DNA of 64,000 nt from the NCBI GenBank assembly GCA_963205195.1, contig CAUJHR010000020.1, forward strand, positions 93,589 through 157,588, given 5' to 3'. The notes under the pieces were generated by a model. The model made no database searches and was not told the DNA's origin. It saw only the letters and a program-made list of their open reading frames with translations. Both the position numbers and the translations under genes were made by a program. Source of the DNA: Pseudomonadota bacterium (GTDB lineage Bacteria > Pseudomonadota > Alphaproteobacteria > Rickettsiales > SXRF01). Positions 18,717-28,566 of the stretch are shown here, in pieces (position 1 is the stretch's first letter; every line of letters begins with the position of its first letter).

Positions 18717-20675
18717 CTATAATCCTGCAAAAATATTTTCTAAAGTTTCAATACTTATGGGCTTTACAAGATGGTGATTAAATCCTGCTTCTTTGGAACG
18801 CACCAGATGCTCTTTCTGCCCCCATCCGGTTTGAGCTATTATTACTGCATTTTCCAATTCTGGAAACAACCTTAGAATTTTACATATCTCATAACCATTC
18901 ATTCCTGGAAGCCCGATATCCAGCAATATAATATGCGGTAAATATGATTTCGCAATTTCTATGGCCTGATTCCCCTCATGTGCCAGCATTATTTCGTGCC
19001 CCAGCATCTCCAGCGCCCACCCCAGGGTTTTAGCCGAAGCTTTATTATCATCAACTATCAAAACCCGGTATGTATTTTTTGCGATTGGAATTTGCGGCTT
19101 ATTCTCCTGCTTTTCTTCCCTTGCCGCAATCTGTATCGGCAGGCGCACAGTAAACTCGCTCCCCTGCCCTTTACCAGCACTTGATGCCTTAACCGTTCCT
19201 TTATGCATTCCCACAAGATTCTTAACCAATGTAAGTCCTATGCCCAGCCCGCCTTGTGCACGCTCCATGGAGCTGTCGACCTGAGCGAACAGGTCAAAAA
19301 TCGTGGGCAGCATTTCGCGCGCGATACCAATGCCGTTATCACTTATTTTTATGGTAACGCCCATCTTATCTTCCGTAGCAACAACATTGATCTGTCCTCC
19401 AACATGAGTGTATTTCGCAGAGTTGTTTAATAAATTACTGAAAACCTGTGCCATACGGGTTCTATCCGCATTAAGCCATATAGGTTCTGTTGGGATATTT
19501 ACTGTTAATTTCTGCTTCCTTTCATCAATTAAAGGCTGCGCGCTTTCAATTGCCATATTGATTAATTCCAAAAGGGCTACTTTTGTTGGTCGCAATTCAA
19601 TTTTTCCCAATGTTACCCGCGAAACATCAAGAAGATCATTAAGCAAATGCGTCATCTGCGTGATCTGGCGATCAACAAGCATTGCTGCTTCTTCACGTAT
19701 TTTTTCGCTAACTGATGTTGATTTCATTATATGCATGGCATTGCTTATAGGTGCTAGCGGATTACGAAGCTCATGTGCAAGCATTGCCAGAAATTCATCC
19801 TTACGGCGGTTGGCTTCCTTATATTCAGTTATATCACGCGTGGAACCAGCCACAGCCTCCACTTTTCCATCGGCACCAATTACTGGCCGGAAAATATACT
19901 CATAAATAAGTGTTCCATCAGGGCTGGTGTATGGTGTTTCGTCTTTCAGAGGTTCTTTAGTACGTATTACTTCCTGGATCTTGTCTTGTAGTTTTTGGGC
20001 AAGATCGGGTGGATAATCAAGTTCAAAAAAATTCTTCCCTATGGTTTCTTCAAGGTTTTTATGCCATAAATCCAGCAGCGCCTTATTTACGAAAATAAAC
20101 CTGCCCTCAAGATTGAAAACATAATTAAAATCAGCAGTGTTGGACAGGGCTGTTTCATACATACGCTTCTGCTGGTCGGTTTTTTCCAGCAACACACCAA
20201 GTTTTTGCCCAATCGCATTGGCTTCCATATGGCTTTTCAGCATTTCTAATTCACGCTGGGCGGTTATATCCCTTATTATTCCAACAAGCACTGGCTCGCC
20301 GCTTTCATTGAGGAACAAGGTTTTTTTAGTCGAAATAATATGTTTTGCACCGTTTTGATCAGTAAGGTATTCCTCATTAACCACAGATTGGTTGGTTTGA
20401 AATACCATATTATCTTTTTCCCAAAACACATCAGCTTCTTCTTTAGGAAAGAAATCATAATCTGATTTTCCAAGGAATTTTTCCGGAGGCCCACCCATTA
20501 ATTCCCAAAATGCCCTGTTACCGTCTATCCAGCAATGGTTACGATCCTTCACAAAAATAGGATCTGCTATATTATTAAGCATATTTTTCAGGTAATTATA
20601 TCCGCTCTTATCCTGACTGCCTTGATTCTGGCTGCCACATAAGATACCTGCCGGATTATTTATTTTACCAGTCAT
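18717..20675 (-). CDS. Hybrid sensor histidine kinase (PAS-PAS-HisKA-HATPase-REC)
   Basis: A 652-residue soluble kinase with no membrane segment. PAS domain 1 is at ~26-145 (VGIIRDITAQRE end) and PAS 2 at ~170-290 (AGSTRDITEYKE). HisKA has phospho-acceptor His301 in EFLAMLAHELRNPLAPI. The ATPase domain has an N box (FSNLLNNSAKYT) and G boxes (SDNGIGI, GGLGIGLTL). A C-terminal receiver carries Asp586. It is closely similar in kinase and receiver to the protein at 30.1 kb (shared TGWGQ...HHL.KP). It heads an operon with the channel and MFS/SpeE genes; no DNA-binding output is encoded nearby. The PAS ligand is unknown. Confidence 0.92.
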   Translation of the reverse strand: MTGKINNPAGILCGSQNQGSQDKSGYNYLKNMLNNIADPIFVKDRNHCWIDGNRAFWELMGGPPEKFLGKSDYDFFPKEEADVFWEKDNMVFQTNQSVVNEEYLTDQNGAKHIISTKKTLFLNESGEPVLVGIIRDITAQRELEMLKSHMEANAIGQKLGVLLEKTDQQKRMYETALSNTADFNYVFNLEGRFIFVNKALLDLWHKNLEETIGKNFFELDYPPDLAQKLQDKIQEVIRTKEPLKDETPYTSPDGTLIYEYIFRPVIGADGKVEAVAGSTRDITEYKEANRRKDEFLAMLAHELRNPLAPISNAMHIMKSTSVSEKIREEAAMLVDRQITQMTHLLNDLLDVSRVTLGKIELRPTKVALLELINMAIESAQPLIDERKQKLTVNIPTEPIWLNADRTRMAQVFSNLLNNSAKYTHVGGQINVVATEDKMGVTIKISDNGIGIAREMLPTIFDLFAQVDSSMERAQGGLGIGLTLVKNLVGMHKGTVKASSAGKGQGSEFTVRLPIQIAAREEKQENKPQIPIAKNTYRVLIVDDNKASAKTLGWALEMLGHEIMLAHEGNQAIEIAKSYLPHIILLDIGLPGMNGYEICKILRLFPELENAVIIAQTGWGQKEHLVRSKEAGFNHHLVKPISIETLENIFAGL

Positions 20676-20850
20676 GGATAGCCCTGCTTAGCTATATATT
20701 AAGATGATTATTGCATCAATTCCAAGTCGGGCATCTTACAATAATTCATCCTTATGGGAAAGTTATATAATTCTTTACGCTTTCATATCGCATTATAATG
20801 CATTTTTTTTTAGGGTAGGCATATTAACATCCAACCATCAGGAGATTGAT

Positions 20851-21621
20851 ATGCTTGAGTTTTTTACAAAATTAGATGATAACGATGCTTTAGTATTGCT
20901 ACGTAAAGACCATGACAAAGTGAAGGGTCTTTTTGAAGAATTCGAAAAAGCAGAAAACTTGCGGCATAAAAAGAAAATTGTAGCAGATGCCATTAAAGAA
21001 TTAAAGATTCATGCAACAATCGAAGAAGAAATATTCTATCCAACATTACGCAGCAAAAAGGTGGATAAGGATTTACTAAATGAAGCCGATGAAGAGCACC
21101 ATGTAGCCAAGCTACTTATTGCTGAACTCGACCAGATGGATGGTTCAGAAGAGCATTGGGAAGCAAAATTTACAGTACTTTCAGAAAACATTAAACATCA
21201 TATCAAAGAGGAAGAAGGCGAAATCTTTCCCAAGGCAAGAAATATTGATGTAGATTTCGTTATTCTTGGTAAAAAATTACAGGCTCGCAAAGAACAATTA
21301 ATGAAAAATGGCGTACCTTCTTCGGCTGAAGAAAAAATGATGTCAAAACAGAAAAAAGGCAGCAATGATTCGCCAGCGCAAAATGCTAAAAAATTCAGTG
21401 TTTCTGGAAAGCCGGTTGCTAAACATTTGGTTAAAAAGCCGGCGGTAAAAGCAGGAGCTGCTAAATCTAAAGCCTCTACTGCTAAAAATGGTGCTGTAAA
21501 GAATACTATGTCTAAAAAAATTACGGTAAAAGGCAGTGCCGCTAAAAAATCCATGTCGAAAAGTATGGCAATGAAAAATGCCAAGGCTGGCCATAAAAAT
21601 ATGCGCCATGCCAGCCGCTAA
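20851..21621 (+). CDS. Hemerythrin-like protein with basic histone H1-like tail
   Basis: A 256-residue protein. Residues ~8-150 are an HHE four-helix domain with likely diiron ligands His21, His54, Glu58, His83/His84, His116/His117 and Glu121/Glu122, which can bind O2, NO or iron. From ~165 on the chain becomes a Lys/Ala/Ser-rich tail with repeated KK and AAK steps, resembling histone H1-type tails, so nucleic-acid binding is possible (inference). ATG 20851 is chosen over an upstream in-frame ATG at 20704 because of AGGAGA at 20840 and because the domain starts there. It is divergent from the hybrid kinase. Confidence 0.85.
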   Translation: MLEFFTKLDDNDALVLLRKDHDKVKGLFEEFEKAENLRHKKKIVADAIKELKIHATIEEEIFYPTLRSKKVDKDLLNEADEEHHVAKLLIAELDQMDGSEEHWEAKFTVLSENIKHHIKEEEGEIFPKARNIDVDFVILGKKLQARKEQLMKNGVPSSAEEKMMSKQKKGSNDSPAQNAKKFSVSGKPVAKHLVKKPAVKAGAAKSKASTAKNGAVKNTMSKKITVKGSAAKKSMSKSMAMKNAKAGHKNMRHASR

Positions 21622-21652
21622 TAATAATTAAACCTACAAATCGGGATAATGC

Positions 21653-22744
21653 GTGGAAAAAACTATTGAAGCACCTCTTCTAAACACTAAGGAAGAGGTG
21701 CTAATTCCGACAAATATAAGAACCATATTCCTTGGCGGAATTTTTATAATAGCGCTGCTTTTCGCTATACATGAAGCCAGTGAAATAGTTATTCCCATAG
21801 TTCTTGCCTTTGTCCTAAAACTAGTTTTGCAGCCAGTATTCCGTTTCCTTACAAAATATGGCCTGCCGCGCTCGCTAGCTGCCGCGATTATTGTAATGTC
21901 AATGGTATTTAGCGTTATTGGGCTGGTAACTATGTTGTCAACGCCTGCCGCATCATGGGCAGAAAAACTTCCAGAAAGTTATCCGCAACTGCAACAGCGC
22001 TTGAATTTTCTAAGCAAACCAGTGCAGAAAACCCAGAAGCTTTTGGTAGAGGCAGAAGCCATAACTAAAGGCGAAGGGCCAAGGGTTATGCCAGTTGCTG
22101 TACAGGGGACCCGGCTTACAGATAAAATATTTTCAGGCACACAGGCCCTTGCCAGCGGATTTTTCACAACATTTTTAGTATTGTTTTTCCTGCTAGCTGC
22201 AGGCGATACCTTTTTAAGAAAACTGGTGGAAGTGCTCCCTAAATTCAGTGATAAACGTCAGGCTGTAGATATATCCCAACAGATCGAGCAGGATATTTCT
22301 GTTTACCTTCTAACAATCAGCACAATGAATGCTTGTATGGGAATGCTTACCGCTATAATGATGAAAATCTTAGGTATTGAAGACCCACTATTATGGGGAG
22401 CGCTTGCATTTCTATTAAATTACATACCTATCATAGGCCCTCTTATAACTGCCTCTATTTTGTTGCTGGTAGGACTTCTGGTAATGGATGATATATGGCG
22501 CTCATTCCTCCCTGCCGCCATCTATTTTGTTTTCCATATACTTGAAGGTTCAGTAATAACGCCTATGCTGCTTGCAAAGCGCTTTACGCTTAATCCAGTA
22601 CTGGTTATATTATCCTTGGTATTTTGGTATTGGATGTGGGGAGTCCCTGGGGCAATTCTGGCAATGCCTATGCTTGCCATCACAAAAATAATCTGTGACC
22701 GCATACAGACGTTATCTGCATTTGGCCATTTCCTAGAAGGTTAA
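21653..22744 (+). CDS. AI-2E family transporter (PerM/YdiK type)
   Basis: A 363-residue inner-membrane protein with two N-terminal helices, a polar linker (~105-160), and a helical core containing the family motif DPLLWGALAFLLNYIPIIGPLI. Members export varied solutes; AI-2 export is documented for only a few, so no substrate is assigned. The start is GTG 21653; an ATG four bases earlier is in a frame that closes after six codons. Confidence 0.88.
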   Translation: MEKTIEAPLLNTKEEVLIPTNIRTIFLGGIFIIALLFAIHEASEIVIPIVLAFVLKLVLQPVFRFLTKYGLPRSLAAAIIVMSMVFSVIGLVTMLSTPAASWAEKLPESYPQLQQRLNFLSKPVQKTQKLLVEAEAITKGEGPRVMPVAVQGTRLTDKIFSGTQALASGFFTTFLVLFFLLAAGDTFLRKLVEVLPKFSDKRQAVDISQQIEQDISVYLLTISTMNACMGMLTAIMMKILGIEDPLLWGALAFLLNYIPIIGPLITASILLLVGLLVMDDIWRSFLPAAIYFVFHILEGSVITPMLLAKRFTLNPVLVILSLVFWYWMWGVPGAILAMPMLAITKIICDRIQTLSAFGHFLEG

Positions 22745-22754
22745 AACAAATACA

Positions 22755-23435
22755 ATGCTTAAATTGCCGGAATTTATTGCTCCTGAATCAACGGAGCATG
22801 CGCGCACCATACAAAATTTAATGCGGGCAAAAATAAAAACTGAAAATAGCTTTGGAACTATAAAAACTATAGCAGGGGTTGATGTCGGGTATGACATCGT
22901 GAATGACCTTGCCCATTGCGCTATTGTCATTTTGGACGCAGACTGCCTTAAGCAGATAGAGCAAACTCAAGTTTTTACCCCCGTTAAATTCCCTTATATA
23001 CCAGGACTTCTTTCCTTCCGCGAAATTCCAGCAATACTTGCTGCTCTTTCAACGCTCTCTACTACGCCTGACCTATTTATGGTGGATGGGCATGGAATAG
23101 CTCACCCAAGACGCATGGGAATAGCCGCGCATCTGGGAGTACTTCTTGATATGCCAAGCATTGGCGTTGCTAAATCATGTCTTACCGGAAAGTTCAATAT
23201 GCCGGGAAATCTAAAAGGTGATAAAAGCCCGCTTATGGCCGGGGAAGAACAAATAGGAACAGTTCTACGCAGCCGCGACAATGTAAACCCTCTGTTTATC
23301 TCCCCCGGCCACCGCGTAGCTATGGATACTGCGTGCGATATAGTATCCAGTTGCCTGACGCGTTACCGCCTGCCTGAACCTACACGCCTTGCAGATAAAC
23401 TCTCAAAATGCAAGCCAGAGCAGAATATTATTTAA
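22755..23435 (+). CDS. nfi: Endonuclease V
   Basis: Nicks DNA one nucleotide 3' of deaminated bases such as hypoxanthine. The catalytic set is present: Asp43 in AGVDVGY, Glu90 in SFRE, Asp111 in MVDGHGIAHPRRMG, and the PYIPGLLSFRE wedge region. At 226 aa it matches the family. Its TAA shares bases with the stop of the convergent gst gene. Confidence 0.95.
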   Translation: MLKLPEFIAPESTEHARTIQNLMRAKIKTENSFGTIKTIAGVDVGYDIVNDLAHCAIVILDADCLKQIEQTQVFTPVKFPYIPGLLSFREIPAILAALSTLSTTPDLFMVDGHGIAHPRRMGIAAHLGVLLDMPSIGVAKSCLTGKFNMPGNLKGDKSPLMAGEEQIGTVLRSRDNVNPLFISPGHRVAMDTACDIVSSCLTRYRLPEPTRLADKLSKCKPEQNII

Positions 23436-24052
23436 GCTGCCTTTGCATTAAGCAAGCCTTCAGCTTTCATCGCTTCCTGGACTTTAGGACGCTCACTTAT
23501 ACGCTTGTGGTATTCCGCCAATACAGGCCATGAAGCAAGGTCGATATTAGCTGCCTTATGCCAGCCCAGTATGGTAAATAAATAAGCATCGGCAACAGTG
23601 AACTGATCACCCATAAGGTATTTTTTACCTTGGAGTTTAGCAGATATATAATCATAGCATTTTTTGATTTTACCTACATTTATCTCCGCTGCTGTAGATT
23701 TTGCTTCGGGACCGAATAAAATCGAGTGCGATTTATGCAGCTCTGTTGCAATATAATTAAGCCATTCCTGAAGGCGTACACGTTCCATGGTTCCGTTTTT
23801 TGGAGCCAGGTTACTTTCTGGTTTCTGGTCCGCTAAATATTGGACAATAGCAACACCCTCGCTTAATTGCTCTCCATTATCAAGTATCAACAATGGTACT
23901 GCTCCTTTATCAGAAATCGCTGAAAAATCTTTCCCAGCTTCGGTCTTTTTTGTTTTCAGATCCACTTTTTCAGCATCGTATTTATATCCAGCTTCACAAA
24001 GCACTATATGTGGCGAAAGCGAGCATGCGCCTGGGTTGTAATATAGTTTCAT
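23432..24052 (-). CDS. Glutathione S-transferase, beta-class-like
   Basis: A 206-residue GST. The thioredoxin-like N-terminal domain opens MKLYYNPGACSLSPHIVL with Cys10, the usual catalytic residue of bacterial beta-class GSTs. GAVPLLILDNGEQLSEGVAI holds the cis-Pro and the glutathione-binding Glu/Ser equivalent. The helical C-terminal domain has the conserved FTVADAYLF. It is transcribed divergently from the SRPBCC gene and its stop overlaps nfi. Confidence 0.93.
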   Translation of the reverse strand: MKLYYNPGACSLSPHIVLCEAGYKYDAEKVDLKTKKTEAGKDFSAISDKGAVPLLILDNGEQLSEGVAIVQYLADQKPESNLAPKNGTMERVRLQEWLNYIATELHKSHSILFGPEAKSTAAEINVGKIKKCYDYISAKLQGKKYLMGDQFTVADAYLFTILGWHKAANIDLASWPVLAEYHKRISERPKVQEAMKAEGLLNAKAA

Positions 24053-24199
24053 AATATATCTCCATTAATGTTGATAATCCGAATTGACCAAGCGCAAATT
24101 ATACTACAAGCTATACGCATGGTTACCAATAAACACGTAAGAACCTTTGAGCTATAAAACAAGGCTAACCTGTAATATTTCTTAAAAAAGGGGAACACT

Positions 24200-24733
24200 A
24201 TGCTTACATATATTCTTTTATTATTGGTGCTTGCGGTTGCAGTTATCTTAGTGCTTGCTTCCAAAAAACCGGATGAATTCCGCGTAACCCGCAATATTAT
24301 TATTAATGCACCGGCATCTATAATATTCGAGCAGGTTAATGACCTTGAAAAAAGCCAGAAATGGTCACCATGGGTTGAAATGGAGCCAGATGCGGATTAT
24401 AAATTTGAAGGCCAAAAAACCGGGGTTGGCGCCACCCTGCACTGGGAAGGCAAAAAAACTGGTAAAGGCACTATGGTAATAACTGAAGTTAAACCTGATG
24501 AACTAGTACGGAACCGCCTTGAGTTTTATAAACCTATGCGCGCCACAAACACTGCTGAATTCAAGCTTGATATTCAGGGAGATAAAACCCAGGTTACATG
24601 GACACTTTATGGCCCAAATAATTTTATTGGCAAAGTAATGAGTTTATTCATGAATTGTGAAAAAATGGTTGGCGACCAGTTCGAAAAGGGACTATCAAAC
24701 CTCAAAGTAATTGTTGAAAGTAAAAAACTGTAA
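24200..24733 (+). CDS. SRPBCC-family lipid/ligand-binding protein with N-terminal membrane anchor
   Basis: A 177-residue protein with one hydrophobic N-terminal helix (~2-21), then a START-like fold of the polyketide cyclase/dehydrase type (NIIINAPASIIFEQVNDLEKSQKWSPW). The family binds hydrophobic ligands; none can be named here. AAAGGGGAAC precedes the ATG. yceI follows 16 bp downstream and is probably co-transcribed. Confidence 0.85.
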   Translation: MLTYILLLLVLAVAVILVLASKKPDEFRVTRNIIINAPASIIFEQVNDLEKSQKWSPWVEMEPDADYKFEGQKTGVGATLHWEGKKTGKGTMVITEVKPDELVRNRLEFYKPMRATNTAEFKLDIQGDKTQVTWTLYGPNNFIGKVMSLFMNCEKMVGDQFEKGLSNLKVIVESKKL

Positions 24734-24749
24734 TCGAAAGGACCATTTT

Positions 24750-25400
24750 ATGAAGAGCAGAGCATTGAATATACTTGCCTCTATATTAACCGCCGTTGCA
24801 GCTACATTTTTTGCACAGGCCGCGCAAGCTCAGGGTAAAGCCCTTCCTGCTGGAACTTATAAGCTAGACAAGTCACATGCCAGCCTGATTTTTAAGGTTC
24901 CGCATATGGGATTTTCCAATTACACAGCTAACTTTGATGATTTTGACGCAACATTGGAGATAGATCCAGCCAAGCCGGAAAATGCAAAGCTAGTTGCCAT
25001 TATAAACCCAAATTCGCTTGACTTGCCAAGCCCGCCTGATGGTTTCACCAAAGAAATACTTGGAGATAAATGGTTGAATTCAGCTAAATTCCCTACAATT
25101 ACCTTTACATCAAATAAAATAGAAACCACTGATAAGCGTACTGCCAAAGTGTATGGTGATTTGGAAATACTTGGTGTGAAAAAGCCAATTGTTCTAAGTG
25201 TGGCATTTAATGGTGGTTATTTAGGACAGGCAATGGACCCGCATGCGCGTATTGGGTTTTCTGCCGTAGGAGCTTTCAACCGCTCCGACTTTGGAATGAG
25301 CTATGGAATTCCTGCAGCTGGTTCAAATATGGGGGTTGGTGATATGGTAAATGTCGCAATTGAGGCAGAATTCAAAGGCCCTACCCTTAAAAGTGAATAA
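24750..25400 (+). CDS. YceI-family periplasmic lipocalin-like protein
   Basis: A 216-residue exported protein. A signal peptide (MKSRALNILASILTAVAATF...AQAAQAQ) is followed by a YceI beta-barrel with YKLDKSHASLIFKVPHMGFS at the start and GFSAVGAFNRSDFGMSY later. YceI proteins bind isoprenoid-like lipids. ATG 24750 is chosen over an in-frame 24711 because GAAAGGA precedes it and the signal peptide begins there. Confidence 0.92.
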   Translation: MKSRALNILASILTAVAATFFAQAAQAQGKALPAGTYKLDKSHASLIFKVPHMGFSNYTANFDDFDATLEIDPAKPENAKLVAIINPNSLDLPSPPDGFTKEILGDKWLNSAKFPTITFTSNKIETTDKRTAKVYGDLEILGVKKPIVLSVAFNGGYLGQAMDPHARIGFSAVGAFNRSDFGMSYGIPAAGSNMGVGDMVNVAIEAEFKGPTLKSE

Positions 25401-25432
25401 TCCTAAAAACCACTTAAAACAGAACCAATAAT

Positions 25433-26638
25433 ATGAATACAAGGGTAGAGAGCGACTCGAAGGAATTTATTGCACTTATGGCAATATTGATGTCGGTGGT
25501 TTCGATCTCCATCGATGCTATGCTCCCTGCCCTTGGTACTATTGGCCGGGAACTGCATACCGACCATCCCAACCAAGCACAATATATTATAAGCAGTATT
25601 TTTATTGGTATGGCACTTGGGCAGTTAGTATGCGGCCCTCTTTCTGATGCGCTTGGTAGAAAAAAAATACTATATGGCGGGTTAATACTTTATTTTGCAG
25701 GCAGCATAATTTGTTTGCTATCGGAAAATATTAATACAATGCTGGCTGGCCGTTTTATACAGGGATTAGGGGTTTCTGGCCCTTATATTTCCTGCATGTC
25801 TATTATACGCGATAAATTCAGCGGCCGCCCCATGGCTAAGGTCATGTCACTGGTCATGATGATATTTATTATGGCCCCTGTGGTTGCACCCGCACTTGGA
25901 CAAGGGATAATATTGCTATTATCATGGCAGTATATTTTTGTTCTTTATATAGTTTATGCCCTTGGGGTAATGCTTTGGATATATTTACGCCTTGAGGAAA
26001 CATTACCGGTTTCCCAGCGTATACCTTTTAGGATATCCACATTAATAAGCGGCACTAAAACTGTCATTTCGAACCGCCAGTGCATGACATACACTATATG
26101 TATGGGGTGTATGTTCGGAGCGTTAATAGGCGACCTTAATTCAGCGCAACAGATATTCCAGATACAATTTGGTGTTGGTGAAATGTTCGTAGTATATTTC
26201 GGTTTGCAGGCACTAGCATTTGGCGTTTCTTCCCATATTAATTCAAAACTTGTGGAAAAACTTGGGATGCGTCATATATGCGGACGCGCCCTTAGTATAA
26301 TGGCCATATCATCTATAGTATTCTTTGGCGTACATTTCTTTTTCCCAATACAATTCTGGATGTTTTTTATTTACGGCGTTGTAGTTCTGTTTTGTGTCGG
26401 ATTGCTGTTTGGCAATCTAAATGCCCTTGCAATGGAGCCTATGGGACATATAGCTGGTATAGCTTCTGCTATCATTGGAGCTATTTCTAACGCAATAGCG
26501 ATACCTCTTGGGACAATTATCGGACAAATGTATGATGGCACCCTTATGCCAATGGTCAGCGGCTTTTCCATATTAAGTTTCTCAGCATTGCTTATAATGC
26601 TGTTTGGCGACAGGAAATTAGAGGGGCACATTCCCTAA
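25433..26638 (+). CDS. Bcr/CflA-type MFS drug efflux transporter
   Basis: A 401-residue 12-helix major facilitator of the drug:H+ antiporter-1 family. Motif A is GPLSDALGRKKILYGG in the loop after helix 2, and the helix-1 region SISIDAMLPALGTIGREL matches Bcr/CflA members. The substrate is not predictable. It starts 32 bp after yceI and converges on motB. Confidence 0.88.
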   Translation: MNTRVESDSKEFIALMAILMSVVSISIDAMLPALGTIGRELHTDHPNQAQYIISSIFIGMALGQLVCGPLSDALGRKKILYGGLILYFAGSIICLLSENINTMLAGRFIQGLGVSGPYISCMSIIRDKFSGRPMAKVMSLVMMIFIMAPVVAPALGQGIILLLSWQYIFVLYIVYALGVMLWIYLRLEETLPVSQRIPFRISTLISGTKTVISNRQCMTYTICMGCMFGALIGDLNSAQQIFQIQFGVGEMFVVYFGLQALAFGVSSHINSKLVEKLGMRHICGRALSIMAISSIVFFGVHFFFPIQFWMFFIYGVVVLFCVGLLFGNLNALAMEPMGHIAGIASAIIGAISNAIAIPLGTIIGQMYDGTLMPMVSGFSILSFSALLIMLFGDRKLEGHIP

Positions 26639-26646
26639 ATAATATC

Positions 26647-27363
26647 CTATGAACCCGCTAACTTTGACTGGGCCATTTCTACCTTAATAAGTATCCTCTG
26701 GTTACGGACACGGTTTTTTAATATAGGTTTGCCAGACGAATCAATGTTAGGGACAATTGGGGCATTACCAGCATAGCTGGTTATATGCAAAATTTTAGGG
26801 TCTATTCCGCTATCAATTATAAGTGAAGCAACTCGCGCCGTCTGCATTGATGATAATTCCCAGTTATTGGCAAATTTACTGTTTTCCAGGGGTGTATCAT
26901 CGGTATAACCAGCTACTTCCAATACAGAATTATCCGGCATAGTATTTTTAATAGTGTTTATTATGGTTTTAAGGAGCGGTAATTGCTCCTCTTTAATATC
27001 AGCCTCACCTTTTTCAAAAATAAGAGGAACTGAAATATCCAGCCATAATCCCTTCTCAGTTTTATCAACGGCAATATCCTCATCCTCATTATTGCTTATT
27101 ATAAGCCCGGAAACCTGGCGATAAGACTCGTCATAAAGTGTATTTATGGATAGAAGCCCTGTATAGTCGGATTTATAATATGGGTGTTCCGGCTCGCCTT
27201 GGGAAGTTTCGTTAACTGTGTTTTTTTTCATAGTTACCGGAATTGCTATAACCACCACAATAAATAAAAGTGTTATCATATCAGCATAGCTTATAAGCCA
27301 GGCGTCAATATGATCCACCTGCCCTTTGCTATGTTTTTTCACTATGGTTTTAGGCCTCCTCAT
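26647..27363 (-). CDS. motB: Flagellar motor stator protein MotB-like
   Basis: A 238-residue protein. A short basic N-terminus leads to one membrane helix bearing the proton-carrying Asp in SYADMITLLFIVV. An OmpA/MotB-type peptidoglycan-binding domain (GYTDDTPLENSKFANNWELS) closes the chain. ATG 27363 lies one base past the motA stop, arguing for coupled translation. An ATG four codons upstream inside motA is an alternative. The long in-frame extension further upstream lies within motA and is discarded. No flagellar assembly cluster is nearby. Confidence 0.88.
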   Translation of the reverse strand: MRRPKTIVKKHSKGQVDHIDAWLISYADMITLLFIVVVIAIPVTMKKNTVNETSQGEPEHPYYKSDYTGLLSINTLYDESYRQVSGLIISNNEDEDIAVDKTEKGLWLDISVPLIFEKGEADIKEEQLPLLKTIINTIKNTMPDNSVLEVAGYTDDTPLENSKFANNWELSSMQTARVASLIIDSGIDPKILHITSYAGNAPIVPNIDSSGKPILKNRVRNQRILIKVEMAQSKLAGS

Positions 27364-27364
27364 A

Positions 27365-28201
27365 TTAAGCGGCATTCTCAGCAGCAACTGATTGGTAGCG
27401 CGAGGATAAATGCACCCGATCATCAAAGTTAATATGGCGTGATGGCTGGAGGAAGCTATTAAGTTTATCTTGCATATAAAATGGGCGCTGTTTTTCCGCA
27501 AGCAATGCAAAACCTTCACTCATCATGTTATTATGGAAAAACAGATCCTCTTCCTTTTTAAGAAGTTTATCAGCAGCGGGAAGGCAAACCAGACGTGCCA
27601 GCAGCAATCCATAAAGCGTGGATAACATGGCTACAGCTAAACCACTGCCAATATTAGCCATATCGGTTCCGATACTGTTGAGGATTATTATCATACCTAT
27701 TAATGTACCAACCATGCCAAATGCAGGCGCCGTTGCTGCCATATTACGAAGTACAGTTACGGGAGCACAGCGGCGTTCAAATTCTGCATCAACTACATTA
27801 TGCATCATTTCCCTAATCTTATCGGCAGGATAAGCGGTAAGTACTAGGTCCATACCATAACGCAGTAAAGGGTCAGGAATTTTTCCCAATGTTGCTTTTT
27901 CCAGCCCTAGAAAATCATCCGCCTGCAAAACATACGACCACTGGATAAGCTGGGAAATATCACGGCGCAGAGCATCACGGGTTATTTCTGGTTTTTCCAG
28001 CATATTGCTGACAGTAGAAAACGCTTCCAGTACGTCTTCCTTATGGGAACTCATAAAAGCATTTACAACGGTACCGCCAATTACAATGACCAGCCCTTCA
28101 ATACTCAAGAAATAATGGTAGTTCAATACACCAAAAGCTACCAGCCCGGCTACAATTGCCCCTAAAATTATAGTTGTTATCGCTAAAGTATATTTCGACA
28201 T
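27365..28201 (-). CDS. motA: Flagellar motor stator protein MotA-like
   Basis: A 278-residue inner-membrane protein of the MotA/PomA type, the ion-channel partner of MotB. It has two N-terminal helices, a cytoplasmic charged loop with RRCAPVTVLRNMA, and two C-terminal helices with APAFGMVGTLIGMII. AAGGAGGG precedes ATG 28201. Adjacent motB supports a stator role. Confidence 0.9.
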   Translation of the reverse strand: MSKYTLAITTIILGAIVAGLVAFGVLNYHYFLSIEGLVIVIGGTVVNAFMSSHKEDVLEAFSTVSNMLEKPEITRDALRRDISQLIQWSYVLQADDFLGLEKATLGKIPDPLLRYGMDLVLTAYPADKIREMMHNVVDAEFERRCAPVTVLRNMAATAPAFGMVGTLIGMIIILNSIGTDMANIGSGLAVAMLSTLYGLLLARLVCLPAADKLLKKEEDLFFHNNMMSEGFALLAEKQRPFYMQDKLNSFLQPSRHINFDDRVHLSSRYQSVAAENAA

Positions 28202-28273
28202 CCGCCCTCCTTAACAACTGCTATATGCCATGGAGATTACTACTTTTACAGGCGAAGTCTAATATTTATATTA

Positions 28274-28549
28274 TCATTTTTCAGCCGCACGGTTTACTAT
28301 TGAAGTAGTCGGCTGGCGCATCCTTCCATTTTCTTCAAACCCTACATCAGTGTGTTGATTAGCATTCTCCTTACCAGATGTATATCCGGGGATAGTATAA
28401 TCTGGCGGTCCTGAATCAAAACTACTGGTATCGCTTTTTCCATCTTTGCCATGGCCAGCAAGTTGTGGACTGAAACCTTTTGTCCCATCTGTTGTATCAC
28501 GATTAGGCATTTTCCAGCGCTCCTTTTTAGTTAATTCATATTGCTGCAT
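28274..28549 (-). CDS. Small hydrophilic protein of unknown function
   Basis: I do not recognise this 91-residue protein. It is Gly/Ser/Asp/Thr-rich with no hydrophobic core, so it is probably disordered. CAGGAAACAAT before the ATG gives a credible ribosome-binding site. It is the first of several small, low-complexity genes on this strand. Confidence 0.55.
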   Translation of the reverse strand: MQQYELTKKERWKMPNRDTTDGTKGFSPQLAGHGKDGKSDTSSFDSGPPDYTIPGYTSGKENANQHTDVGFEENGRMRQPTTSIVNRAAEK

Positions 28550-28566
28550 ATTGTTTCCTGATAAAT

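Noticed and set aside
26647-27519. 290-residue version of motB starting inside motA
   Set aside because: The extra N-terminal residues come from the motA coding region in another frame; ATG 27363 follows the motA stop directly.
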